Positions 8,121-16,915 of a stretch of DNA of 64,000 nucleotides are shown here, one piece after another (within the stretch, counting starts at the first letter, position 1; each line of letters begins with the position of its first letter). The DNA is from JBKEDS01 sp047975545. GTDB lineage: Bacteria; Bacteroidota; Bacteroidia; Flavobacteriales; Flavobacteriaceae. The position numbers and the translations under genes were made by a program. The notes below the pieces were generated by a model that saw nothing but the letters and a program-made list of their open reading frames with translations, did no database searches and had not been told where the DNA came from. The stretch spans positions 80,836 through 144,835 of the forward strand of contig JBKEDS010000014.1 of the NCBI GenBank assembly GCA_047975545.1, written 5' to 3'.

Positions 8121-8768
8121 TTAGCCCAGCCCCACCAAATGAAAAACCCCAAAAGCCGACGGCGTATGGAAATCGGGCGTTTCGGTATTGGGGTTTATCC
8201 AAGGCATCCACGTGGGCTGGTACGAACCATCGGGTTGTTTATGGTACTTAGCCCTAAAAACACCTGTTTCAATTTTATTGCCTTTTAATAATTTTAGGGC
8301 TTTTAACGATGTTAGGCTTATAGCGCCCTCGACAACAAAACAATCGTTAAAAACAAACGATTTAATAGCTATATCGGTTGAAGGCCAGTTCCATTTAAAA
8401 TCGAAATTCCGGCAATATTCTGCCTTAAAATCCATTAACCGTGGTGTTGGGTCTATTTCCAAACAATAATACGGATGTAGGTTTTCATCACTCCTAAAGA
8501 ACAGCTCTACCCTATCGGAATGGTTAATACTATCGTATTTGTCTACCTTGTTGGCTATATGGATATTGGTATCGAATACCTTGAAATTGAAATATAAAAA
8601 CCTGGTATTCCAAAGGGCCCGAAATTCTATTTTATCAATTTTTGTGTTTTCCCAAGGGGAAGAAAAATCAGTTAGCACATTAGCTTTGCTCCATAAAGTA
8701 TCGTCGCCTTTTCCTGTTAGGGTTAGTGTTTGGTTACCCAATGGGTTAACAGTATATGTTTTTAGCAT
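8121..8768 (-). CDS. CBM9-like carbohydrate-binding domain protein
   Basis: A 215-residue protein made almost entirely of one CBM9-like / DOMON-type beta-sandwich, as found in the sugar-binding domain of some xylanases. Recognisable pieces are DDTLWSKANVLTDF, ALWNTRFLYFNFKVFD and SDRVELFFR. A longer frame begins at 8831, but its first 21 codons read through an intergenic palindrome (8805-8864), so the ATG at 8768 is preferred. With that start there is no signal peptide, which is odd for a glycan-binding protein of a PUL. It lies downstream of the sulfatase pair on the same strand but beyond a terminator-like hairpin, so it may have its own promoter. Its ligand is unknown. Confidence 0.75.
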   Translation of the reverse strand: MLKTYTVNPLGNQTLTLTGKGDDTLWSKANVLTDFSSPWENTKIDKIEFRALWNTRFLYFNFKVFDTNIHIANKVDKYDSINHSDRVELFFRSDENLHPYYCLEIDPTPRLMDFKAEYCRNFDFKWNWPSTDIAIKSFVFNDCFVVEGAISLTSLKALKLLKGNKIETGVFRAKYHKQPDGSYQPTWMPWINPNTETPDFHTPSAFGVFHLVGLG

Positions 8769-8804
8769 GTTTTTGTTTGTTTTTATTGTTGTTATCGATG
8801 TGCG

Positions 8805-8864
8805 GGCTTCGACAGGCTCAGCCGCCAACACCTATCTAAATCGGTGGCTGAGCTTGTCGAAGCC
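8805..8864. repeat. intergenic inverted repeat, 19-base arms
   Basis: GGCTTCGACAGGCTCAGCC (8805-8823) is inverted at 8846-8864 with a single mismatch. This sequence type is a common dispersed palindrome in flavobacterial intergenic regions. Confidence 0.8.
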
Positions 8865-8907
8865 ACCTCAAAAAATCTCCTAAACCTAAAAAACACAAAG
8901 AAACAAC

Positions 8908-8935
8908 GAAGCCTTGGGAACTACACCAAGGCTTC
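8908..8935 (-). terminator. hairpin downstream of the sulfatase pair
   Basis: A perfect 10-base stem (GAAGCCTTGG, 8908-8917 with 8926-8935) and 8-base loop, 36 bases past the sulfatase stop codon on the minus strand, followed by a T-rich run in that direction. Confidence 0.6.
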
Positions 8936-8970
8936 ATCAAATTAACTACAAAATAACAAATAAACTAATT

Positions 8971-10542
8971 TTATTTAAGTTCTACTTCTTCGGTTTCGTT
9001 AAAACCTTTGCCCCTTATAATTTCAAAAGCGGCAATCATATCTTTTAATTTTTCGGGATTGGATGCTGCCAAATTATTGTTTTGCCCAACATCGTCCTTT
9101 AGGTTGTATAGTTGGTAACCGCCGTCGTTACCTATTTCAATATTTACGGATGCTATTTTTTTCCCGCCCTTGTAAGGTGGTATCATTACCCAATCGCCTT
9201 GTCGGTAAGCGGTTCTTGTGGTAGCTTCCAGCACGTAATCGGTTCGGCCTTGGCTGCTTTTCCCCAAGAACACATCTAAAAAGTTTTGGCTGTCGGGCCC
9301 GGTTTCGCGGCTTCCCGTTAATGCCGCCAACGACGAGAACAAATCGATTTGGCTAATTAGGGCATCGGATGTTACGGGCGAAATTTTGTTTTTCCAATAC
9401 ACAAAAAACGGTACTCTTGTCCCGGCTTCGAACAAGCTGTACTTACCGCCTTTTAATCCTCCCATAGGGTCGTGCTTGCCCAATTTTTCTACGGCATCGT
9501 CGTAATAACCATCGTTTAGCACGGGACCGTTGTCGCTTGAAAACACAATCAAGGTATTTTCCAAAAGGCCTTCGGTTTCCAAGGTTTTAACAAATTCGCC
9601 TATACACCAATCGGCCTCCAAAATAACGTCGCCCCGTGGCCCCATTCCCGATTTGCCCACAAATCTTGGGTGCGGTGTACGTGGTACGTGGGGCTGCTGT
9701 ATGGTGTAATATAAAAAGAAAGGCTTGTCTTTATGGGTTTTAACGTAGTCTTGGGCATGGATTAGGAAATTATCGGCCATATCCTCGTCTACCCATTTAG
9801 CCGATTCGCCACCTTTCATAAATCCAATTCGGGGAATACCGTTAACAATGCTATTGTTGTGGCCGTGGTGCCATTTCATTTTTAAAAGCTCGGGATTGTT
9901 TTTCCCTGTTGGCTCGCCTTCGAAATTTTTATGGTAATCGACATAAATGGGGTCGTTTTTATCCAAATTTGCCACATTGCCGTTTTCGATATAAACGGTT
10001 GGCACGCGGTCCTGTGTTGCGGCCATAATATAGCTGTAATCGAAACCAACCTCGTTTGGCCCGGGCGAAATGTGTTCGTTCCAGTTTACGGAACCGGAAC
10101 CTAGGCCAAGGTGCCATTTCCCAATAACCGCTGTTTGATATCCTTGTTGTTTTAACATTTTAGGAATGGTTGCCTCGGCGGTATCGATTAGCAATGGTGC
10201 TGTACCGGGAAGTATTTTGGCGCGTTTGTTTCGCCATGGATAAGTACCGGTTAACAAGGCATAACGGCTGGGCGAACACGTAGCGGACGAGGCATAACCG
10301 TTGGTAAACCTTACGCCGCCATTTGCCAAGTGGTCCAAATTGGGCGTGCTTATTTCGGTGGCACCGTACGAGCTTAAATCGCCATACCCCAAATCGTCGG
10401 CATAGATTATAACAATATTGGGCAAGGTTTTGGTTGTTAACTCTTGCTGTTCGGCCGTGTTTAGGGCCTGTTCCTTTTTAGTTTGGTTATTGCAGGAAAA
10501 AATTAGGGATAATCCTAAAACTGCGACTAAAATTTTGTTCAT
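8971..10542 (-). CDS. family S1 sulfatase, lipoprotein
   Basis: Formylglycine-dependent sulfatase of 523 residues, expected to hydrolyse a sulfate ester on a glycan in the periplasm or at the cell surface. The lipobox ends LIFSC (C17). The S1 signature CSPSR starts at C89, the residue to be matured to formylglycine, followed by LLTGTYPWR. The metal-binding start is IIYADDLGYGDLS, and SSDNGPVLNDG supplies later ligands. It lies 82 bases after a second sulfatase gene in the same direction, so the two are probably one transcript, ended by the hairpin at 8908-8935. The overall pattern resembles arylsulfatase A / GALNS relatives, but subfamily and regiospecificity cannot be assigned by eye. Confidence 0.93.
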   Translation of the reverse strand: MNKILVAVLGLSLIFSCNNQTKKEQALNTAEQQELTTKTLPNIVIIYADDLGYGDLSSYGATEISTPNLDHLANGGVRFTNGYASSATCSPSRYALLTGTYPWRNKRAKILPGTAPLLIDTAEATIPKMLKQQGYQTAVIGKWHLGLGSGSVNWNEHISPGPNEVGFDYSYIMAATQDRVPTVYIENGNVANLDKNDPIYVDYHKNFEGEPTGKNNPELLKMKWHHGHNNSIVNGIPRIGFMKGGESAKWVDEDMADNFLIHAQDYVKTHKDKPFFLYYTIQQPHVPRTPHPRFVGKSGMGPRGDVILEADWCIGEFVKTLETEGLLENTLIVFSSDNGPVLNDGYYDDAVEKLGKHDPMGGLKGGKYSLFEAGTRVPFFVYWKNKISPVTSDALISQIDLFSSLAALTGSRETGPDSQNFLDVFLGKSSQGRTDYVLEATTRTAYRQGDWVMIPPYKGGKKIASVNIEIGNDGGYQLYNLKDDVGQNNNLAASNPEKLKDMIAAFEIIRGKGFNETEEVELK

Positions 10543-10624
10543 TTTATAAATTTGTTTTTTTTATTGATTTGGTAAAATTTTTTATTACAGCCATTTCACC
10601 TTAAAAAATATCGTTCTTAATTAA

Positions 10625-12079
10625 TTATTCCGGACGCTTAAATCGGTCGGGGTTTTCGTTATCGTATTCCCTGTTTTGCTTTAAGCCTTTAAACAACGGA
10701 TCTAAATTTTTGGAGTTCCACTGCATAACGGCCGTGTTTAATGTTTCTGTTTTATCGAGCGAGGCATTAACCAAATTGCTTTCTTCGGAAATATCGGCGT
10801 TTAAATCGTATAGTTCTTTTTCGCCATCTTGATTTAACAGCTTATCGCCATTACTGTTCCTAACGGCAAATTTGTTGGCATCGAAGCCACGCCAAAACAA
10901 ATAATCGTGTGGGTAGCCTTTATTTTCACCTGTTATATACGGTATTAAATTCACACCATCGATACTGTTTTTGGTTTTAATGGGCGTTTGGGACTGCGCT
11001 ATGATAGTTCCAAAAATATCCAAGGCAATTATAGGTTTATCGTAAGTGGTGCCTGCCGGGATTTTTGCGGGCCATTTCATGGCAAACGGCACACGAAAAC
11101 CGCCTTCATAAAAGCTGCCCTTGCCATCTCTTAAAATGCCGTTATTGGCGCCGTTGTGGCCTTCGGCACCGCCGTTATCGGAAAGGAAGCAAACAATGGT
11201 GTTTTCATCTAAATCTAACTCTTCCAATTTATCGAGCACACGCCCAACGCCGTCGTCTACGGCACTTACCATGGCGGCGTATGTTTTTCGCTTTTTATTT
11301 TGGATGGTATCGAAACGGCTTAAATATTTTTCGGTAGCCTGCATGGGCGTATGCGGCGCATTGTAGGCCAAGTATATAAAAAACGGCTGGTCCTTATATT
11401 TTTCAATATACCTAACGGCATCGCGCGATAGGGCGTCGGTAACGTATTCGGTTTCTTCTTCCCGCTGGTGGTTTCTAAGCATTTTGGTTTTGTAGCCATC
11501 GAACTGCGATTTAGCCTCGAACTCGTCCTGAAGGGTTAACAGCTCGGGAAAATACATGTGGCCGCCACTTAGGAAGCCGTAAAAATCGTCGAAACCACGC
11601 TCTAAGGGGTGTTGCGATTTGTGCGCCCCCAAATGCCACTTGCCCAAGGCTACGGATTTGTAACCGCCTTTACGCAATGCCGATGCCAAAGTTTCTTCGG
11701 ACAAAGGCAAGCCCTGGCTCGGGTCGTTGGGCGCAAACAATGGGTTACGGCTAAAACCAAAACGGTCCTGATAGCGCCCCGTTATGATACCGGCACGGCT
11801 TGGGCCGCAAACGGCATAACTTACATAACCATTGGTAAATTTTACGCCTTGGCCGGCTATTTTGTCTATATTGGGCGTTGGTATGTCCGGGCAACCATTA
11901 AAACCAACGTCTTCGTAGCCCATATCGTCTACCAAAACAATAATTAGGTTTGGCGATTTTTCGGTTACCTTGGAAGCGTTTTCGTTTTGTTCGGCATTGC
12001 CCACTTTTTGCCCACAGGATAAAAGCAAGCCAAATACTACAAACAAACCCACTAATTTGTTAAATGATTTTAAAGCCAT
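10625..12079 (-). CDS. family S1 sulfatase, lipoprotein (second copy, divergent sequence)
   Basis: Second formylglycine-dependent sulfatase, 484 residues, with a lipobox ending LLLSC (C22). The catalytic signature is CGPSR at C91 followed by AGIITGRYQDRFG. Metal-ligand segments are VDDMGYEDVGFNG near the start and SDNGGAEGHNG later. It is only distantly similar to the neighbouring sulfatase, which suggests a different sulfate position or sugar. It is the first gene of the sulfatase unit, and its promoter (12104-12165) carries the same element as the susC1 and orphan-lipoprotein promoters. It is therefore probably induced by the neighbouring HTCS. Confidence 0.93.
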   Translation of the reverse strand: MALKSFNKLVGLFVVFGLLLSCGQKVGNAEQNENASKVTEKSPNLIIVLVDDMGYEDVGFNGCPDIPTPNIDKIAGQGVKFTNGYVSYAVCGPSRAGIITGRYQDRFGFSRNPLFAPNDPSQGLPLSEETLASALRKGGYKSVALGKWHLGAHKSQHPLERGFDDFYGFLSGGHMYFPELLTLQDEFEAKSQFDGYKTKMLRNHQREEETEYVTDALSRDAVRYIEKYKDQPFFIYLAYNAPHTPMQATEKYLSRFDTIQNKKRKTYAAMVSAVDDGVGRVLDKLEELDLDENTIVCFLSDNGGAEGHNGANNGILRDGKGSFYEGGFRVPFAMKWPAKIPAGTTYDKPIIALDIFGTIIAQSQTPIKTKNSIDGVNLIPYITGENKGYPHDYLFWRGFDANKFAVRNSNGDKLLNQDGEKELYDLNADISEESNLVNASLDKTETLNTAVMQWNSKNLDPLFKGLKQNREYDNENPDRFKRPE

Positions 12080-12103
12080 AGAATTTCAAAATTTAGGATG
12101 AAA

Positions 12104-12165
12104 CAAATTTATTATTAAAGTTACCGAAAAAGGGGGTAAATAACACTCAAATAGTGGGGTTAAAA
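12104..12165 (-). promoter_or_regulatory. putative HTCS-controlled promoter of the sulfatase operon
   Basis: Read on the minus strand, TTTTAACCCC is followed after four bases by TTTGA, then a second ATTTACCCCC, then a perfect -7 box TAAATTTG (12111 down to 12104). The last C of the first CCCC is 45 bases before the -7 box. The two related promoters in the window have 44. Confidence 0.65.
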
Positions 12166-12319
12166 TATTCAAAAAACGTTTTTGGTGCAACTTAATTGCA
12201 AAATATGGTTACTTTTAGGCGGAAGTTGGCACTTATCGTGAACGAACAAAAACAAAAACCGAACAAACCAATTTATATAAATCTAAATTTTGCAAATTTG
12301 TTGTTTACAGAATTTGAAT

Positions 12320-12700
12320 ATGGGAAAGAATAAGAAAATAGAAGTTGAGGGGAAAGAAATTACAATAATACTTGACAAGGAACAAGAGTATATTTCCTTA
12401 ACCGATATGCTGAAAGCAAAGAACGGAGATTTCTTTATATCTGACTGGCTTCGCAACAGAAACACGATAGAATATCTTGGAATTTGGGAAAGCGTTTACA
12501 ATCCAAATTTTAATTATGGCGAATTCGCCATAATTAAAAGCCAGGCTGGATTGAACAGCTACAAATTAAGTGTGAAGGATTGGACAGAAAAAACAAATGC
12601 AATAGGCCTAAAGGCAAAAGCCGGAAGATATGGCGGAATTAGGGGAACATTTAAACGGGCAAATACCCGAACACCAATAAAAGCTAAAATTCCGCAATAA
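12320..12700 (+). pseudogene. truncated KilA-N domain protein
   Basis: The first hundred or so residues match the N-terminal KilA-N domain of a widespread Bacteroidota accessory protein (EYISLTDMLKAKNGDF, ISDWLRNRNTIEYLGIWE, KAKAGRYGG). Full-length relatives continue with a second conserved block and reach about 260-280 residues. Here the match stops just after RYGG and a short basic tail of about 20 residues leads to a stop, so most of the protein is missing. The ATG at 12320 (MGKNKK) is preferred over the in-frame start at 12290. The remnant sits between the divergent sulfatase promoter and the HTCS gene, 18 bases before the latter, which suggests an insertion followed by a deletion. It may still be expressed; any function is unknown. 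Confidence 0.7.
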
Positions 12701-12718
12701 AAACAAACAACAACTCAA

Positions 12719-15700
12719 ATGATTTTTTTGGGCAAAACCATAAAACACAAACTATTGTTCCTACTTGCAGCCGCAACAACCCTTGCCGCAGCACAGGAAA
12801 ACGACACCAATTATATTATCGATATTATAAGTACGCGCGAGGGCTTGTCGCACAACTACGCCTCGTCCATTGTTAGCGACAGCCTAAACGTTAAATGGAT
12901 AGGCACCGAAAACGGCATTACCAAATTCGACGGCCTAAACTTCGAGTACATAAAACCTACAGGAACCTACAAGGACTTAAAAAACGAAAACATAGAAGTA
13001 TTGTTTAGGGAAAACGCCAACCATATTTGGGTGGGCACAAAAAGTGGCGGGCTGTCGTGCATAAACATAAAACAAAACAGTATAACCAATTACGATTTTT
13101 TAATAAACTCGACCGATAAAAGCAACCTAAGCATTGTATCGCTTACCCAGGACAAAAACAAAAACATTTGGGCGGGAACACTTAACGAGGGCATTTTTGT
13201 TATCGATTATATTAACAAAAAACTGGTAAACCACATCAACTTAAAAACGGCTGTTTTAAGCATTATTAAGGACCCTTTTGACAATGTATGGTACGCCAGC
13301 GACAATTATGTATACAAATACGATGCCTCGGAAAACAGGACTATTAAATTTAACCTCGACTATTTGGTAACCGATTTAGCTTTCGACGATGCCCGCGACC
13401 GAATTTGGATAGGTACCGCCAAAAGCAACGGCGAACTGTTTTACCTTAACCTAAACACCCAAAAAATAGAATCGGTTAAAACCCAAATTAAAAGCAATTA
13501 CGGCATCCTGTTTTCGCTGGACCACTTGGACAGGCTTTGGGTAGGCACATGGCGGCACGGCCTGTACCGAAGCAACAAAAACCTAACCCAATTTAGCGAA
13601 ATAGAACTGGTACCTTCAAGGTCGGATAAAATAAAGGCCAACTACAATACCATTATCGATATTCACCACGACCAAAACAACATGACCTGGATAGCCACCA
13701 CAAACGGCGGTGTTGTAAAATTGGTGGAACCCAAAGGCTTTTTCAACTTAGATGCCTTTATACAACCCGAACAACTAAACGGCGACCTAAATATCGAGTG
13801 CATATACCGTAACCAAAACGCCATTTTTCTCGGCACTTGTAAAAAAGGCGCTTTTTTTGGCAACGATTTCAACACCCTAACCCCCATTAACGGTATTGGC
13901 CACGAAAAAGTATTTGCCTTTTTGGAACACCAAAACCAGCTATTAATAGGTGCTACCTCCGGCTTGTACGTTTTCGATTTAAACCTTAAAAAAATAGTAT
14001 CCGAACACACTTGGCTGCGCAAGGTAACGGCCATTTTGGTAGACCACGACAGCAACCTGTACATAGGCACTCAGCACGATGGCATTGCTATTGTTCCGTT
14101 AAACGAAATAAGCAACAGGGCCGCTTATAAATCCTACTCGACCAACGCCAACAACAATACCCCTAAAATAAAAAGCGACCGCATTACCTCGATTGCCGAG
14201 GACACCAATGGCAATGTTTGGTTTGGCACCTACAACGGCATACACCGCTACGACACGGCCTCCCAAAAATTTTACCATCAATCGGAACTTCTTGAAGAAG
14301 AACTGCCCAGCGTTATAATAAACGAACTTAAAATTAAAAACAACGCCATTTGGGCGGCCACTCCCGGCGGGCTTTTCAAATTATTTTACACCAACAAAAA
14401 ATTAACGGTAGCCAGTAGCCTAACAAAGGAAAACGGCCTAAAAAGCGACTTTATTTGCGCCTTGGATTTCGATGCCCAAGACAACCTATGGCTAAGCGCC
14501 AATACCGAAATTGTAAAATACAACGAAAAAAACGGCACGTTTTCCAGCTACGAAACCATCGACGGCGTAGCAACCACATCGTTTAACAACCGTAGCGTTT
14601 TTAATTACCGCAACAATACTATTTATTTTGGGGGCGTGGACAATATTACTTTTTTCAACCCCAATATTGTTACCTCCTTTAAGTCTTCACCGCAAATTAT
14701 ACTAACCAATTTAAGGGTGAACAACAAAAACATAGATTTTAAAAATTCCGGTGAAGGAGAAAGCATTATAGAGGAAAACTTTAGCTACGTTAACCATTTA
14801 ACTTTTGACCATAAGGACAAGCTCTTTTCCATGGACATTGTCCCCAACGACTTCCTTGGCAACGAAAACATAAGTTACCGCTACAAGCTATTGGGCAACC
14901 AGGACGATTGGATTAACATAAAAAACCGGAACGAACTAAACTTCACGGGGCTTTCGGCAGGCAAGTACACCCTAAAAGTGGCCGCCACGCGCGACAACCA
15001 AAATTGGGTAGAAGCCAAAAACATTAATATTACGGTAAAAAACTCGCCATGGAAATCGCCTTGGGCTTTCTTTTTGTATGCCTTTATCCTATCGGCTATT
15101 TTGTACAGCATTATTAAAACCTACAACAACCAAATACGGCTAAAAAACAAACTGCAACTGGCCCGAATAGACCGTGAAAAGGAAATAAGGCTAAGCGAGG
15201 CAAAACTAACCTTTTTTACCAATATATCGCACGAGTTTAGAACGCCGTTGACCCTAATTGTTAGCCCACTGGCCGAACTACTCGAAAACACCCACCTACC
15301 CGCAAAAGTTTCGGAAAAACTACGGATTATCGATAAAAACACAAACCGCCTGCTTAACCTTGTTAACCAGCTTCTCGATTTTAGGAAAGCCGATTACGGC
15401 CTGCTAAAATTAAGCGCGGCACAAGGCAATTTTGCACGGTTTTCCAGCGAGGTATTCCTGTATTTTAAAGAAGCCGCCAAAGCAAAAAAAATACAATACA
15501 CCTTTACTTGCAATACCGATGAAATTATGTTTCCCTTCGACCGCAACAAAATGGAAATTGTATTATGCAACCTACTTTCCAACGCCATTAAATACTGCAA
15601 CCATGGCGACAGCATCCATTTTAATTTAAGTGAAGATGCCGAAACCAACACCTGCTTAATTTCTATAAAGGACACCGGCCCCGGCATTGCCGAAGAAAAC

Positions 15701-16768
15701 CTGAATAAAATATTCGACCGTTTCTACCAAATAAAAACCGCTAAAACCGCCAAAATGATTGGTAGCGGCATTGGCTTGGCTTTTTCAAAACAAATTGTAG
15801 AACTCCACCACGGCAGTATTGAAGTAGCCAGCAAAAAAGGCAAAGGCACCGAGTTTAAACTAAAATTGTCCATGGCCCCCGAACTATACAAGGACAGCAT
15901 GAATGCCGAACACCAAAAAACGGACAACATCGATGCCTACAACACCCTGAACAAAAAAAGCACAACAAAAAGCTTAAACGTAGAAAGCAACAAAAAACCA
16001 AAACTACTTATTATAGACGACAACCCCGATATTTTAAACTACCTGAAGGATATTCTTGCACAAGATTACAACTTAACACTGGCCAACGACGGCGTTGATG
16101 GCTTGGAAAAAGCCATATCCACAATGCCCGACCTAATAATAAGCGACGTTATGATGCCCGAAAAAGACGGCCTAACACTTTGCAAGGAATTAAAGGAGCA
16201 AATAACCACATCGCACATTCCGGTAATACTGCTAACGGCCAGAACCTCCACCGTTTTTGAAATCGAGGGCCTAAAAACCGGAGCCGACGACTACGTAACC
16301 AAGCCCTTTAACCCCACCGTTATAAAAGCCCGGATAAAAAGCCTATTGGAAAACAGGGCCAAACTGCGCGAACACTTGCTCAATAAAGTAAGGTTTGAGC
16401 CCACCCTTACCGAAACCGAAAAAAACACCGATCCCGAAAGCGTATTTATAACCAAAGCCATTACCTTGGTTGAAAACAACCTACAAAACCCAAACTTTGG
16501 CGTGGAAAATATGGTCGAGGACTTTTACATGAGCCAATCCACCCTATACCGCAAGATAAAATCGCTAACAGGCCTATCTATCACTGCCTTTATACGCTCC
16601 ATACGGCTAAAACGTGCCGCACACCTAATTCTAACCGAGGACATGAACCTAAACCAAATAGCCTACGAAGTTGGTTTTAACGATTATAAATACTTTAAAA
16701 CATCGTTTAAAAAACAATTTAAATGCCTGCCCTCGCAATACAAGGAGGTTTTTAAGGACACGCATTAG
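12719..16768 (+). CDS. hybrid two-component system sensor/regulator (HTCS)
   Basis: A single 1349-residue protein that senses a glycan fragment in the periplasm and activates PUL promoters in the cytoplasm. In order: signal peptide (about 1-24), two seven-bladed propellers made of Reg_prop repeats (about 30-690, with repeated WIGT, WAGT and WFGT blades), a Y_Y_Y domain (about 700-770), a transmembrane helix near 780-800, a HisKA domain with the phosphorylated His in ISHEFRTPLT (H838), a HATPase (DTGPGIAEENL, GSGIGLAF), a receiver domain (D1100, D1101, phospho-Asp D1143) and a C-terminal AraC-type HTH (about 1240-1345, IAYEVGFNDYKYFKTSFKK). All catalytic positions look intact. It lies immediately upstream of susC1 and is divergent from the sulfatase unit. 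Confidence 0.97.
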   Translation: MIFLGKTIKHKLLFLLAAATTLAAAQENDTNYIIDIISTREGLSHNYASSIVSDSLNVKWIGTENGITKFDGLNFEYIKPTGTYKDLKNENIEVLFRENANHIWVGTKSGGLSCINIKQNSITNYDFLINSTDKSNLSIVSLTQDKNKNIWAGTLNEGIFVIDYINKKLVNHINLKTAVLSIIKDPFDNVWYASDNYVYKYDASENRTIKFNLDYLVTDLAFDDARDRIWIGTAKSNGELFYLNLNTQKIESVKTQIKSNYGILFSLDHLDRLWVGTWRHGLYRSNKNLTQFSEIELVPSRSDKIKANYNTIIDIHHDQNNMTWIATTNGGVVKLVEPKGFFNLDAFIQPEQLNGDLNIECIYRNQNAIFLGTCKKGAFFGNDFNTLTPINGIGHEKVFAFLEHQNQLLIGATSGLYVFDLNLKKIVSEHTWLRKVTAILVDHDSNLYIGTQHDGIAIVPLNEISNRAAYKSYSTNANNNTPKIKSDRITSIAEDTNGNVWFGTYNGIHRYDTASQKFYHQSELLEEELPSVIINELKIKNNAIWAATPGGLFKLFYTNKKLTVASSLTKENGLKSDFICALDFDAQDNLWLSANTEIVKYNEKNGTFSSYETIDGVATTSFNNRSVFNYRNNTIYFGGVDNITFFNPNIVTSFKSSPQIILTNLRVNNKNIDFKNSGEGESIIEENFSYVNHLTFDHKDKLFSMDIVPNDFLGNENISYRYKLLGNQDDWINIKNRNELNFTGLSAGKYTLKVAATRDNQNWVEAKNINITVKNSPWKSPWAFFLYAFILSAILYSIIKTYNNQIRLKNKLQLARIDREKEIRLSEAKLTFFTNISHEFRTPLTLIVSPLAELLENTHLPAKVSEKLRIIDKNTNRLLNLVNQLLDFRKADYGLLKLSAAQGNFARFSSEVFLYFKEAAKAKKIQYTFTCNTDEIMFPFDRNKMEIVLCNLLSNAIKYCNHGDSIHFNLSEDAETNTCLISIKDTGPGIAEENLNKIFDRFYQIKTAKTAKMIGSGIGLAFSKQIVELHHGSIEVASKKGKGTEFKLKLSMAPELYKDSMNAEHQKTDNIDAYNTLNKKSTTKSLNVESNKKPKLLIIDDNPDILNYLKDILAQDYNLTLANDGVDGLEKAISTMPDLIISDVMMPEKDGLTLCKELKEQITTSHIPVILLTARTSTVFEIEGLKTGADDYVTKPFNPTVIKARIKSLLENRAKLREHLLNKVRFEPTLTETEKNTDPESVFITKAITLVENNLQNPNFGVENMVEDFYMSQSTLYRKIKSLTGLSITAFIRSIRLKRAAHLILTEDMNLNQIAYEVGFNDYKYFKTSFKKQFKCLPSQYKEVFKDTH

Positions 16769-16797
16769 CATGGGTTTTTAGAGTGAATTTTAAAACT

Positions 16798-16863
16798 GCT
16801 TAATTTACCCCCATAGTTTGACCAAAATTTTGTTAATGTTTTCATAATTTTTTACAACCTTTG
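16798..16863 (+). promoter_or_regulatory. putative HTCS-controlled promoter of susC1
   Basis: GCTTAATTTACCCCC (16798-16812) is identical to the sequence at 21956-21970. Both are followed by wTTGACCAA and, after a short variable gap, a CATAATTT block. A weak -7 box AACCTTTG (16856-16863) starts 44 bases after the last C. A poor -7 box fits a promoter that needs an activator. Confidence 0.7.
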
Positions 16864-16915
16864 TGTAAATTAAAAGCAAATTAAAAGCTTAACAACTAAA
16901 AATTAATTCAAACTT

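Noticed and set aside
8769..8831. Longer N-terminus for the CBM9-like gene.
   Set aside because: The added codons read through the right part of a dispersed palindrome (8805-8864) and give no signal peptide.
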